A DNA stretch of 64,000 nt, taken from DTWD01 sp963662965. Its GTDB lineage: Bacteria > Acidobacteriota > Vicinamibacteria > Vicinamibacterales > UBA8438. The DNA lies in the NCBI GenBank assembly GCA_963662965.1, contig OY759970.1:2666001-2730000 (forward strand). Reading direction: 5' to 3'. Below, one piece after another: positions 8,378 through 17,060 of this stretch (position 1 is the first letter of the stretch; each line of letters starts with the position of its first letter). Both the position numbers and the translations under genes were made by a program. A model generated the notes under the pieces. The model saw only the letters and a list, made by a program, of their open reading frames with translations. It was not told the DNA's origin and did no database searches.

Positions 8378-8872
8378 ATGGAAGTTATCCTAAGGGAAAC
8401 AATCGACAACCTGGGTCGCCGGGGCGAGGTTGTCGACGTGAAGAACGGCTACGCGCGCAACTACCTGTTGCCGCAGAAGCTCGCGTTGCTCGTGACCGAC
8501 GCGAACAGGCGGCAGGTCGACCGTGAGCGCGAGGCGTCCGAGGAGCGGGAAGCCGAGGAACGCAAGGTCGCTGAGCGCTACGCCGCGCGCCTGCAAGCGG
8601 TTGAGTGCGTGATCGCCCGCCGCGTCGGCGAGACCGACACGCTCTATGGCTCGGTGACGGCGGCGGACATCGCCGAGTGTTTTGAAGGGCAGCAGCTCGA
8701 GGTCGACAAGCGCAAGATCCAGCTCGGGGAACCAATCAAGGAACTGGGCGAGTTCCCGGTCGCCGTGCGGCTGCATCGTGACGTGACCACTGAGATCACC
8801 GTGAAGGTCGTCAAGGAAGTGATCGAGACGGCCGCCGCTGACGGGTCGGAGACCCCACCCGCATCGGCGTAG
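8378..8872 (+). CDS. rplI: 50S ribosomal protein bL9
   Basis: Starts 'MEVILRETIDNLGRRGEVVD' with the L9 signature 'VKNGYARNYLLPQKLALL'. A long central helix rich in Arg and Glu joins the N-domain to a C-domain ('DTLYGSVTAADIAECFEGQQ'). Length is 164 residues, slightly above the usual 150 because of a short C-terminal tail. It lies 30 bp after rpsR, completing the rpsF-rpsR-rplI group. Confidence 0.96.
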   Translation: MEVILRETIDNLGRRGEVVDVKNGYARNYLLPQKLALLVTDANRRQVDREREASEEREAEERKVAERYAARLQAVECVIARRVGETDTLYGSVTAADIAECFEGQQLEVDKRKIQLGEPIKELGEFPVAVRLHRDVTTEITVKVVKEVIETAAADGSETPPASA

Positions 8873-8952
8873 CGCTACGTCGTCATCTCCGCCGGGGTTC
8901 CGTTCCCAGGGGACTTATCCACGAACCACGGTGACGGGACACGAGTCGCGAT

Positions 8953-10299
8953 ATGGCCCCCTCAGCCACGGCCCCCGCCGAAAAGCCGCTCCCGCACAAC
9001 CTCGAGGCCGAACGGTGTGTACTCGGCGCCATTCTGATTCATAACGACGCCTTCAACGTTGCTTCGGAGCTCATCGATGCCGAAGACTTCTTCCGAGACG
9101 CGCACCGACGCGTCTTCGACAAGATGGTCGGCCTCAGTGAGCGGGGCCATGCGATCGACTTTGTCACGCTGAAGGACGAGCTCAGTCGAACCGGCGATCT
9201 CGACGAGGTCGGCGGCCCCGCCTACATCTCGGCGCTCGCCGACGGCGTGCCGCGTTCGACCAACGTCGAGCACTACGCCCGCATCGTTAAAGAGAAGGCG
9301 ACCCTTCGCAATCTCATTTACTCCGCAAACAAGATCGTCGCCACGGCCTACGCGGCCGAGGACGATGCCGACGCCGTGCTCGACCGCGCGGAGCAAGAGA
9401 TCTTTTCGATCGCCGAGGACCAGATCCATACCGGCTTCGTGCCGCTGAGCGCGCTGGTGCAGGACAGCTTCACGACGATCGAGCAACTCCAGGCGCACAA
9501 GAGCGTCGTCACCGGCGTCCCGACGGGCTTTGCCGATATCGATGAGTTGACGGCCGGGTTGCAGCCGGCCGACCTGATCATCGTCGCGGCGCGGCCATCG
9601 ATGGGGAAAACGGCGTTCGTGCTCAACATCGCGCAGCACGTCGGTACGAAGACCGAGCGCACGGTCGGTTTCTTCAGTCTCGAAATGGCCAAGGAACAGC
9701 TGTTCATGCGGATGCTGACGACCGAGGCGCAAGTCGATTCCCACCGGTTTCGAACGGGACTGTTGAGCGAGGTCGACTACGGCAACTTATCTGACGCCAT
9801 GGGCAAGCTGTCTGAGGCGCGGGTGTTTGTCGACGATACGCCTGGCCTGGGTGTGTTGGAGATGCGGGCGAAGTCGCGCCGGCTCAAAGCGGAGCATGGC
9901 CTGGACCTGGTCATCGTCGACTACATCCAGCTCATGCAGGGACGTGGCCGCTTCGAGAACCGGACGCAAGAGCTCGCCGCCATATCTCGAGCGCTCAAAG
10001 GACTGGCCAAGGAGCTCAGCGTGCCGGTGGTGGCCCTGTCTCAGCTGAGCCGGGCCCCCGAATCACGCTCCGACCGTCGACCGCAGCTGTCCGACCTGCG
10101 AGAGTCAGGTGCGCTCGAACAGGACGCCGACGTCGTCATATTCATCTACCGCGAAGAAATGTATCAAGAGACGCCGGAGAATCAGAATCTGGCGGAGATC
10201 ATCATCGGCAAGCAACGCAACGGCCCGACCGGAAACGTCAAGCTGGCCTTCCTCAAGCAGCAGACCCGTTTCGAGAGTCTGACCCGGGACTACCAATAG
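8953..10299 (+). CDS. dnaB: Replicative DNA helicase DnaB
   Basis: DnaB is the hexameric helicase of the replication fork. The 448-residue protein shows the N-terminal domain ('PHNLEAERCVLGAILIHNDA'), the linker and the RecA-like C-domain with Walker A 'ARPSMGKTAFVLNIA', 'GFFSLEMAKEQLFMRM', Walker B 'LVIVDYIQLM' and the arginine-finger region 'GKQRNGPTGNVKLAFLK'. No intein or insertion is seen. It follows rplI by 80 bp, a frequent bacterial order, and is followed after 6 bp by alr. Confidence 0.97.
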   Translation: MAPSATAPAEKPLPHNLEAERCVLGAILIHNDAFNVASELIDAEDFFRDAHRRVFDKMVGLSERGHAIDFVTLKDELSRTGDLDEVGGPAYISALADGVPRSTNVEHYARIVKEKATLRNLIYSANKIVATAYAAEDDADAVLDRAEQEIFSIAEDQIHTGFVPLSALVQDSFTTIEQLQAHKSVVTGVPTGFADIDELTAGLQPADLIIVAARPSMGKTAFVLNIAQHVGTKTERTVGFFSLEMAKEQLFMRMLTTEAQVDSHRFRTGLLSEVDYGNLSDAMGKLSEARVFVDDTPGLGVLEMRAKSRRLKAEHGLDLVIVDYIQLMQGRGRFENRTQELAAISRALKGLAKELSVPVVALSQLSRAPESRSDRRPQLSDLRESGALEQDADVVIFIYREEMYQETPENQNLAEIIIGKQRNGPTGNVKLAFLKQQTRFESLTRDYQ

Positions 10300-10305
10300 A
10301 GACCG

Positions 10306-11460
10306 GTGGTTCGACCGACTCATGCGGTCGTCGATCTCGACGGCCTGACCGCCAACTACCGCGCCATCGAACGCTACCTGGCTGCGGCCGACGTGTCGCC
10401 GCCGCCGCGCGTCATCGCGGTCATCAAGGCGAACGCCTACGGCCACGGTGCCGTGCAGGTCGCACGCGCGCTCGAACGGGCGGAGCCGGGCGCCGCCGGC
10501 TCGGCGCCCGTCCTCGCCTGCGCGGACATCGAGGAGGGTGTCGAGCTCCGTCGCGCCGGCGTCGAGGCACCGATTCTCGTCTTCGGCGCGTTGAGCGTGA
10601 GCGACCTCGCCGGCGTCTTCGAGCATCGCTTGACGCCGACGGTCTCCTCCCCGTCGGCCGCGCGCACGCTGGGAGAGGCGGCCGCCGCCCGCGGCACCCG
10701 TCTGGGGGTGCACCTCAAGATCGACACGGGCATGAATCGCTTCGGGTTTCGCCATGACAACCTCCGGGAGACGCTGCCAGAGGTTGTCGCCGCGGCGCAC
10801 CTGTCGATCGACGCGGTGTATACCCACTTCGCGACTGCCGAGCACCCGGACGATCCGTTCTTTGCCGTCCAGCGCCAGCGATTCGAACATGTGCGCGCGG
10901 AAGCGTCGACGCTCGGGTTGTCCGACGTGTGGTGGCATGCGGCGAACAGCGCGGCGCTGCTGTGTGACCGGCGAACCTGGTACGACGGGGTGCGTCCGGG
11001 GCTCCTGTTGTACGGCATGGCGCCGCTCCCGCTCGAGACCGACCTCGATCTCCGCCCCGTCATGTCGCTGCGCAGCCGCGTCGTGGCGCTCAAGGGGATG
11101 CGTCGCGGGGAGTCGGCCGGATATGGAGCGCGGTTCGTGGCGTCGCGGCCGATGCGCGTCGCGGTGGTGCCGGCGGGGTATGCCGACGGGCTTGATCTCC
11201 GGCTCGGGGGACGCGGGAGCGTGCTCGTCGGTGGCGTCCGCGCGCCAATCGTCACGGTGGCGATGGACTCCACCACGATTGATGTGACCGATATCTCCGT
11301 CAACCCGGGGGACGACATCGTCGTCCTCGGCGAGCAGGGGGACGAGCGGATCGGCGCCCGCGACATCGCGAAGGCGATCGGCACCACTCCGCACGAGGTG
11401 CTGTGTCGCGTCGGGACTCGTATCGAGCGGACCTATACACTGGCACGAACAGCCCGATAG
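10306..11460 (+). CDS. alr: Alanine racemase
   Basis: Alr converts L- to D-alanine for peptidoglycan, using PLP. The PLP lysine is Lys41 in 'VIAVIKANAYGHGAVQVAR'; substrate-side motifs are 'HLKIDTGMNRFGF' and 'VYTHFATAEHPDD', and the C-terminal domain carries the catalytic-Tyr region 'ESAGYGARFVA' and 'AVVPAGYADGL'. Length is 384 residues and the start is GTG at 10306. It lies 6 bp after dnaB and 15 bp before radA, so these form one transcription unit, as in many bacteria. Confidence 0.96.
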   Translation: MVRPTHAVVDLDGLTANYRAIERYLAAADVSPPPRVIAVIKANAYGHGAVQVARALERAEPGAAGSAPVLACADIEEGVELRRAGVEAPILVFGALSVSDLAGVFEHRLTPTVSSPSAARTLGEAAAARGTRLGVHLKIDTGMNRFGFRHDNLRETLPEVVAAAHLSIDAVYTHFATAEHPDDPFFAVQRQRFEHVRAEASTLGLSDVWWHAANSAALLCDRRTWYDGVRPGLLLYGMAPLPLETDLDLRPVMSLRSRVVALKGMRRGESAGYGARFVASRPMRVAVVPAGYADGLDLRLGGRGSVLVGGVRAPIVTVAMDSTTIDVTDISVNPGDDIVVLGEQGDERIGARDIAKAIGTTPHEVLCRVGTRIERTYTLARTAR

Positions 11461-11475
11461 CGTGAGGAGCCCGCG

Positions 11476-12849
11476 GTGAAAGCAAAGGCGGCCCGGACCG
11501 TGTTCGTCTGTCAGTCGTGCGGGGCTCAGGCACCCAAGTGGGCCGGACGGTGCACGGATTGCGGTGCCTGGAACTCGCTGGTCGAGGAGCAGATCCGTCC
11601 GCTCGGCGTTTCAGGCAACGTCGCGAGGTATGGGCTCGCCACCGGGTCGAACGAGGCTCGTTTGTATGCCGACGTCGACATGGCGATGACGACGCGCCTC
11701 GCGAGCGGGTTTGGCGAGTTTGACCGCGTGCTTGGGGGGGGCATCGTCCCCGGGTCGGTCGTGTTGCTTGGCGGCGAGCCAGGGATCGGGAAGTCGACGC
11801 TCTTGCTGCAGGCGGCCGGCTGTGTCGCCGCCTCGATTGGTCCGGTCCTCTACGCCTCTGGCGAGGAGTCTGAGCATCAAGTCAAAGACCGCGGCCAGCG
11901 TCTCGAGATCGGTGACGCGCCACTGTACCTGCTGGCTGAGACCTGCCTTGAGCGAATCCTCGAGGAAGTCGACCGCCTTCAGCCCTCGCTCCTCATTGTC
12001 GATTCCATTCAGACGATCTTCTCGCTGAAGCTGCAATCGGCGCCCGGCAGTATCGGTCAGGTGCGCGAGACCGCGACCCATCTCCTCTTTACGGCGAAGC
12101 GGCGCAACCTCCCAATGTTTCTCGTCGGCCACGTGACGAAAGACGGGAGTCTGGCCGGCCCGAAGATCCTCGAGCATGTTGTTGACACGGTTCTTTACTT
12201 CGAGGGCGAGCGCCATCACTCCCATCGCGTTGTGCGCGCGGTCAAGAATCGATTTGGCGCCGTGAGTGAGCTCGGTGTTTTTGAAATGACCGGTACCGGA
12301 TTGGAGCCGGTGCCCAATCCGTCACGTCTCTTTCTCTCCGACCGCGCGTCCAGTGTGCCGGGGTCCGTCGTTCTCTGCTCCGTCGAGGGGTCCCGGCCAA
12401 TCTTGGTCGAAGTTCAGGCACTCGTGAGCAGCGGTGGGTATGGCGCGGCGCGGCGAATGACGAGCGGGATCGACCAGCAGCGTTTGTCGTTGCTCCTGGC
12501 CGTGCTCGAAAAACGGGCCGGACTCCATCTGGCCGGCGAGGATGTCTTCGTGAATGCCGCAGGCGGATTGGCGATCCACGAGCCTGCCGCCGACCTTGCC
12601 GTCGTGGCGGCGGTGGCGTCGAGCTTACGCAACCGCGGCGTGCGGTCCGAGACCGCGGTCTTCGGCGAAGTTGGCCTCGGCGGCGAGGTGCGGGGGACTC
12701 CGCAAGCGGCACTGCGCATCAAGGAAGCAGCACAGCTCGGCTTCACGCGGTGCGTGCTGCCAGACGCCAACCGAACCGACGCCCCACCCGGCTGCGAGCT
12801 CGTCGGGGTGTCAACCATCGAGGAGGCGTTGGAGGCGCTTATCGAGTGA
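11476..12849 (+). CDS. radA: DNA repair protein RadA
   Basis: RadA (Sms) is a branch-migration ATPase in homologous recombination. The 457-residue protein starts with GTG at 11476. Domains in order: a zinc finger with Cys12, Cys15, Cys26 and Cys29; Walker A 'GGEPGIGKSTLL' at about residues 98-109; the RadA-specific 'KNRFGAVSELGVFEM'; and a Lon-protease-like C-domain ('GDDVFVNAAGGL'-type region near 'AGEDVFVNAAGGLAIHEPAA'). Its stop overlaps the next gene's start. Confidence 0.96.
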   Translation: MKAKAARTVFVCQSCGAQAPKWAGRCTDCGAWNSLVEEQIRPLGVSGNVARYGLATGSNEARLYADVDMAMTTRLASGFGEFDRVLGGGIVPGSVVLLGGEPGIGKSTLLLQAAGCVAASIGPVLYASGEESEHQVKDRGQRLEIGDAPLYLLAETCLERILEEVDRLQPSLLIVDSIQTIFSLKLQSAPGSIGQVRETATHLLFTAKRRNLPMFLVGHVTKDGSLAGPKILEHVVDTVLYFEGERHHSHRVVRAVKNRFGAVSELGVFEMTGTGLEPVPNPSRLFLSDRASSVPGSVVLCSVEGSRPILVEVQALVSSGGYGAARRMTSGIDQQRLSLLLAVLEKRAGLHLAGEDVFVNAAGGLAIHEPAADLAVVAAVASSLRNRGVRSETAVFGEVGLGGEVRGTPQAALRIKEAAQLGFTRCVLPDANRTDAPPGCELVGVSTIEEALEALIE

Positions 12850-13619
12850 CGTTTCCGCCATTCCACTGGTGGCGCACGGTTTTCTGGTTGATCCCGGCGA
12901 TCGTGGTCTACACGATCGTGCTGGGCGCGCTGTCACTGACCTCGATGTTGGTCGATCGTCGAGGCCACTTCGCCCACGGGTGCGCGCGTCTCTGGTCGTG
13001 GCTAATTCTCGCAACGACGGGGGTGCGTGTGCGGGCCGACGGCCACGAGCTGGTCGCGCCGGATCAGTCGTATGTCTTTGTCTCGAACCACCAGAGTATC
13101 TACGACTTTCCGATTCTCATCACGTCGATTCCAGCTCAGCTGCGGATCATCGCGAAGGCATCGCTCAGTTCGTTTCCCGTGCTCGGGTGGCACCTGCGCT
13201 ACACCGGCCACCTGTTGATCGACCGGACTCGAGCGGGACGAGCGACGCTCGACAGCGTCGCCGGGTTGATGGGGCGGGGACACTCGCTCATCGTGTTTCC
13301 CGAAGGAACGCGCAGCGTCGACGGCGAGGTCAGGCGATTCAAGCGGGGCCTGTTCTCGCTCGCGATCGAAGCAGGCCTGCCAGTCGTACCGGTTGCAGTC
13401 ATCGGTAGTCGGCACGTCATGCGCAAAGACCGGCTAATGACCTGTCCGGGCGACGTGGAACTCGTGATCCATGAGCCGCTGTCCACCGATGGCCTTGCCC
13501 TAGGTGATGCTGGCGCTCTCGCCGAGCGCGTTCACGACATCATCGCGACCGCGGTGCGCGCGCGACAGGGTGTCTCGGACGAGACGCCGCAGTCGGTACC
13601 CGAGGCGGCCGGTTCATGA
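12846..13619 (+). CDS. 1-acyl-sn-glycerol-3-phosphate acyltransferase (PlsC family)
   Basis: This 257-residue membrane-associated acyltransferase acts in phospholipid synthesis. The catalytic HX4D box is in 'VSNHQSIYDFPIL' and the glycerol-phosphate-binding box in 'LIVFPEGTRSVDGEVRRFK'; 'GLPVVPVAVIGS' follows as usual. An N-terminal hydrophobic stretch ('TVFWLIPAIVVYTIVLGAL') anchors it. I took the GTG at 12846, which overlaps the radA stop (GTGA); the frame is open upstream to 12750, but that extension lies wholly inside radA. Confidence 0.92.
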   Translation: MTFPPFHWWRTVFWLIPAIVVYTIVLGALSLTSMLVDRRGHFAHGCARLWSWLILATTGVRVRADGHELVAPDQSYVFVSNHQSIYDFPILITSIPAQLRIIAKASLSSFPVLGWHLRYTGHLLIDRTRAGRATLDSVAGLMGRGHSLIVFPEGTRSVDGEVRRFKRGLFSLAIEAGLPVVPVAVIGSRHVMRKDRLMTCPGDVELVIHEPLSTDGLALGDAGALAERVHDIIATAVRARQGVSDETPQSVPEAAGS

Positions 13620-13674
13620 GCTCATCTCATAAAGGCGGCGTGCTGAATGCGGGCGACATTTGTGAGGTGGGCTC

Positions 13675-14337
13675 ATGAATCCTGAGATGGCCCGGGTGGA
13701 GGTTGCTGCCGCGCTCGCCTCTGCCGTTCGTCTCGGCGTGTTGCGATTCGATGACGTGTCGGTTCGACCGACGACGGGCGAAGACTTACGAACGGAGATT
13801 CCGAGCGCCGCAATGGAGGACATCGAGCGTGTCGCCAACGCGCGCATGCCGCTCGTGCGCGCCATGTACCGCCAGTTCGGCATGGATCCGACAAAAACAC
13901 GCCCGTCATCCGAAGCGCTGCTGCGCCGCGTGCGGCGCCGGCGGCTCTGGCCTCAGATCAACACGCTCGTCGACCTCTGCAACCGCTGCTCGCTTGAGAC
14001 GCAGCTCCCGTATGGTCTCTACGATGTCGACCAGATCGTCGGGTCTGTCGATTTGCGACTCGGCGGACGCGGAGCCGAATACGCCGGGATCGGGAAGCCG
14101 GCCGTGCACGTCGAAGGGCGACCGGTGCTCTTTGACGAGCGCGGTCCGTTCGGAAACCCGACGTCCGATTCCGCGCGCACCATGATTACCGTCCGTACGA
14201 CCCGCGCGCTCGTCGTGGTCTACGCACCACGCGCCCTGGCTCGCGCCGACCTCGACGCGGCGATCGAATTGACCGCACGGCGCTTGTCGGCGAACGGCGC
14301 CTGTGAGAAAGGGCGGTGGATCGAGCCATGCGAGTAA
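13675..14337 (+). CDS. B3/4 (tRNA-editing-like) domain protein
   Basis: This 220-residue protein has no aminoacylation domain but looks like the stand-alone B3/B4 domain of phenylalanyl-tRNA synthetase beta: 'IERVANARMPLVRAMYRQFG', 'NTLVDLCNRCSLETQLPYGL' and 'YDVDQIVGSVDLRLGGRGAE' match the fold's helices and strands in that order. Family knowledge: such free-standing proteins are thought to bind or edit mischarged tRNA, or are uncharacterised. It lies 55 bp after the plsC-like gene, and its TAA overlaps the ispDF start by 10 bp, so translation may be coupled. Substrate unknown. Confidence 0.75.
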   Translation: MNPEMARVEVAAALASAVRLGVLRFDDVSVRPTTGEDLRTEIPSAAMEDIERVANARMPLVRAMYRQFGMDPTKTRPSSEALLRRVRRRRLWPQINTLVDLCNRCSLETQLPYGLYDVDQIVGSVDLRLGGRGAEYAGIGKPAVHVEGRPVLFDERGPFGNPTSDSARTMITVRTTRALVVVYAPRALARADLDAAIELTARRLSANGACEKGRWIEPCE

Positions 14338-15521
14338 CCGTCGTCATTGCCGCCGGCGGGCTGGGCACGCGCGTGGGTGGCGATGTGCCGAAGCAGTTGC
14401 GGACCATCGGAGGGCAGACGCTGCTCGAGCACGCACTCCAGCCGTTCGACCAAAACCCGCGTGTCAACGACATCGTGATCGTCCTGCCCGAGGGGTTCGC
14501 CGGGGCGCTGCCGGCGGCGCTTCGGACTGTCGACACACCGGTTCGCTTCGTCACCGGCGGGGCCCGTCGCCAGGATTCAGTCGCGGCTGGCGTCGACCAG
14601 GTCGGGACCGACACTGACGTCGTCCTGATCCATGACGCGGCACGCCCGTTCTGTACGAACGAGATCGTCGATGCCGTCATTGATGCCGCGGCCGAGGCTG
14701 GAGCCGCCGTCCCGGCCATTCGGGCGAGCGATACCGTCAAAGAGGTCCGCTCTGATGATGCCGATGCCGGCGCCGCCCGGCGCCGGATTGTCCGCGCGAC
14801 GCTCCCGCGAGATCACATCTATCTCGCGCAGACGCCGCAGGGGTTCGCGCTCGAGGTGATCAGGGCCGCGGTCGAACTTGGTCGACGCGGCGTGGTGGCA
14901 ACCGACGAAGCGGTTCTTGTTGAGCGTAGCGGGCACGCCGTTCGCCTTGTCGACGGGGACGCGGCAAACTTCAAGGTGACGACGTCGGAAGATCTTGCGC
15001 GCGCCCGGGATCGGATCCAGCGGGCCGCCGACGGAGAGATGCCCACCGTGCGCGTCGGGGTCGGCTATGACTCGCATCGGACCGCCGCCGGTCGACGATT
15101 GATTCTCGGCGGCGTCGAGATCCCGCACGCAGTGGGGCTTGACGGGCACTCTGATGCGGATGCGGTCTGCCATGCCGTCACTGACGCGATCTTGGGCGCG
15201 GCGGCGGCGGGCGACATCGGCCGGCATTTCCCAGACACCGACCCGCGATGGAAGGACGCGTCGAGCATCGAGCTACTGCGGACGGCGGTGGACATCGTCG
15301 CCGAGCGCGGGTTGGAGGTCGGTAACGTCGATGTCGTGGTCATCGCCGAGCACGCGCGGATCCGGCCCCACGTTTCCGCGATGGTCGAGCAGTTGTCGTC
15401 GGCGCTCGGTGTCGACGCCGGCGCGATCTCCATCAAGGGTAAGACCGCAGAAGGAATGGATGCCATTGGCCGGGGTGAGGCGATCGCCGCCCACGCGGTC
15501 GCCACACTGGTGCCGAGGTGA
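14328..15521 (+). CDS. ispDF: Bifunctional IspD/IspF (MEP cytidylyltransferase and MECDP synthase)
   Basis: This is a 397-residue fusion. Residues 1 to about 237 are IspD: 'VIAAGGLGTRVGGDVPKQL', 'VIVLPEGF', 'VLIHDAARPFC' and 'QTPQGFALEVI'. From residue 238 it is IspF: 'RVGVGYDSHRTAAGRRLILG', metal ligands in 'LDGHSDADAVCHAVTDAILG' and 'AGDIGRHFPDTDPRW', ending 'GRGEAIAAHAVATLV'. It catalyses CTP-dependent activation of MEP and the later cyclisation; the step between, IspE, is encoded at 4123. The start ATG 14328 is preferred to an in-frame ATG at 14316 because the family starts 'MRVTVVIAAGG'. Confidence 0.95.
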   Translation: MRVTVVIAAGGLGTRVGGDVPKQLRTIGGQTLLEHALQPFDQNPRVNDIVIVLPEGFAGALPAALRTVDTPVRFVTGGARRQDSVAAGVDQVGTDTDVVLIHDAARPFCTNEIVDAVIDAAAEAGAAVPAIRASDTVKEVRSDDADAGAARRRIVRATLPRDHIYLAQTPQGFALEVIRAAVELGRRGVVATDEAVLVERSGHAVRLVDGDAANFKVTTSEDLARARDRIQRAADGEMPTVRVGVGYDSHRTAAGRRLILGGVEIPHAVGLDGHSDADAVCHAVTDAILGAAAAGDIGRHFPDTDPRWKDASSIELLRTAVDIVAERGLEVGNVDVVVIAEHARIRPHVSAMVEQLSSALGVDAGAISIKGKTAEGMDAIGRGEAIAAHAVATLVPR

Positions 15522-15530
15522 CTACATTCG

Positions 15531-15708
15531 CAGTCTGGGCGCGCACGGCGCGTGAGTCAGGAATGGCGACCGAGCGGCGTGGGGCTTTGGGGTCCCCACT
15601 AGCGAGGGAGCCAAGGGGTCCGGGGGAAGCTCCGGAGACTCACGCATGGTGCTCGAGGGCGATATTCCCCCGGTCTGAAGTTGGTTCGGGGCGGTAGGCC
15701 CAGTCTGA
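15531..15708 (+). repeat. Dispersed GC-rich intergenic repeat, copy A
   Basis: This fills the gap between ispDF and rlmB. It opens with GGGCGCGCACGGCGCG at 15537, has the internal hairpin GTGGGG/CCCCAC, and ends TTCGGGGC...GGCCCAGTCTGA; the next base is the rlmB ATG. It is the longest copy, with about 70 bp extra in the middle. CAGTCTGGGC at 15531-15540 resembles an inverted terminus. Confidence 0.75.
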
Positions 15709-16419
15709 ATGCAGATTTTCGGGATCAACCCAGTGCTGGAGGCGCTGCGCGCCGGGCGTGTGACGTCGTTGACCGTCAGCACCCAGCGTCGGACCGGGCT
15801 GAGGGAGCTGCTTCGGCTCGCCGAGGAACGGCAGATACCGATGAGACGTGCCGATCGGCGCGAATTGGACCAAGTGGCGAGCGGCCAGCACCATCAAGGG
15901 GTGGTGGCGACGGTACGACCGCGTACCACGGTGACACTCGAAGAGCTGGTAGCGGCATCGGACCCGGCACTGATTGTGATCCTTGATGGGATCGAGGATC
16001 CGCACAACCTCGGGGCTATCGCCCGAGTGGCGGAAGCGGCCGGCGCCGCTGGCTTGGTCATCCAGACGCGGCGGTCCGCTCCCGTGTCCGGCGCCGCGGT
16101 CAAGGCGTCAGCGGGGGCATTGGCACACCTCCGCGTCGCGTCGGTCGTGAACCTCCCGCGCGCGCTCGAGGAGCTCAAGGCCGCCGGTATTTGGGCCGTC
16201 GGGCTTGACGCGGCCGCGGAACAGTCGGTGTACGACGTCGACTTGCGGGTGCCGATCGCCCTCGTCATCGGTGGCGAGGGGCGTGGGCTTCGGCGATTGG
16301 TCCGGGAGCGCTGCGATTGGCGGGTTTCCCTGCCGATGGGGGGGCAGGTGGCGAGCCTGAACGCCTCGGTGGCCGCCGGAATTGCCCTATTCGAGGCCGT
16401 TCGACAACGGATGGGCTAG
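15709..16419 (+). CDS. rlmB: 23S rRNA (guanosine-2'-O-)-methyltransferase RlmB / TrmH family
   Basis: This SPOUT methyltransferase is 236 residues. The N-terminal substrate-binding domain starts 'MQIFGINPVLEALRAGRVTS'. The knotted catalytic domain has motif 1 'LDGIEDPHNLGAIARVAEA', motif 2 'ALVIGGEGRGLRRLV' and motif 3 'PMGGQVASLNASVAAGIALF'. The family methylates G2251 of 23S rRNA; assignment to RlmB rather than another TrmH paralogue rests on the N-domain. The ATG directly abuts repeat copy A, so its ribosome-binding site must lie within the repeat. Confidence 0.92.
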   Translation: MQIFGINPVLEALRAGRVTSLTVSTQRRTGLRELLRLAEERQIPMRRADRRELDQVASGQHHQGVVATVRPRTTVTLEELVAASDPALIVILDGIEDPHNLGAIARVAEAAGAAGLVIQTRRSAPVSGAAVKASAGALAHLRVASVVNLPRALEELKAAGIWAVGLDAAAEQSVYDVDLRVPIALVIGGEGRGLRRLVRERCDWRVSLPMGGQVASLNASVAAGIALFEAVRQRMG

Positions 16420-16442
16420 GGCGGTCGTGCGGAGTACGCCAA

Positions 16443-16537
16443 GGGCGAGCACAGCACGCCCCAGGCGGCCCGGAGTGGGGCAAAAGGGGCCCCGCCGAGG
16501 GCCGCCGGCGGGGTTCGGGGCCGCAGGCCCAGTCTAG
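16443..16537 (+). repeat. Dispersed GC-rich intergenic repeat, copy B
   Basis: Lies 23 bp after the rlmB stop and just before the tRNA operon. It shows GGAGTGGGGC, GGGGTTCGGGGC, a terminal hairpin GGGCC-GCA-GGCCC and the end CCAGTCTAG. Same orientation as copies A, C, D and E. Confidence 0.75.
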
Positions 16538-16544
16538 GCAATTA

Positions 16545-16574
16545 TTGCTGGGCTGGCACGAGCTGTGCTACAGT
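16545..16574 (+). promoter_or_regulatory. Candidate promoter of the tRNA-tuf operon
   Basis: TTGCTG and TACAGT are spaced by 18 bp, and the first tRNA begins 15 bp after the second box, a sensible distance for a sigma-70 type promoter. An overlapping TGGCACG-N4-GTGCT has the spacing of a sigma-54 -24/-12 element but one mismatch. Assigned by eye only. Confidence 0.4.
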
Positions 16575-16588
16575 GATCAATTCGTCCG

Positions 16589-16665
16589 GCTGGCGTAGCT
16601 CAGTCCGGTAGAGCAGCTGATTTGTAATCAGCGGGTCGGGGGTTCGAATCCCTTCGCCAGCTCCA
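16589..16665 (+). tRNA. tRNA-Thr (anticodon TGT)
   Basis: Acceptor GCTGGCG/CGCCAGC, anticodon loop TTTGTAA (TGT at 16623-16625), T-loop TTCGAAT, discriminator T and encoded CCA. First of four tRNAs before tuf; equivalent in place and anticodon to E. coli thrU. Confidence 0.95.
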
Positions 16666-16885
16666 CAGGCAACGAAAGCGAAGCGCAAAACTGTTCTCGG
16701 AAGGTGGGTTGTTGGCGTCCGTACCGACGCATGGGGGGCGCGTCGGTGAGGGGGCTCGAGTCAGGGATCACGGCAAACGCCATCCAGCCATAGAAGAAAC
16801 GACAGTTCCTGTATCAGTTGTGTGAGAGTACGCGTTTGGCAAGTCGGCGCGCATGGTGGTCAGCTGACGCTGGACGGTCGACATC
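16666..16885. other. Spacer between tRNA-Thr and tRNA-Tyr
   Basis: This 220-bp spacer has no convincing ORF and no copy of the dispersed repeats. It is much longer than the gaps between the other tRNAs of the operon, so a second internal promoter is possible, but I could not identify one. Confidence 0.4.
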
Positions 16886-16972
16886 GGCGAGGTTGCGGAG
16901 CGGTCAAACGCAACAGACTGTAAATCTGTCGCCCTAGCGGCTTCGGAGGTTCGAATCCTCCCCTCGCCACCA
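16886..16972 (+). tRNA. tRNA-Tyr (anticodon GTA)
   Basis: Class II tRNA with a long variable arm. Acceptor GGCGAGG/CCTCGCC, anticodon loop with GTA in 'AGACTGTAAATCT', T-arm 'GAGGTTCGAATCCTC', discriminator A, encoded CCA. Position matches E. coli tyrU. A 7-8 bp inverted repeat, TCGCTCGC/GCGAGCGA, follows at about 16978-17006. Confidence 0.95.
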
Positions 16973-17060
16973 GCCTTCGCTCGCCCTGAACGTTGTCGCG
17001 AGCGATGGTCAGGCAGGTTGGGTTTCGACGGAACGGTTGGCGGCAATGAAGGAACCGAAG

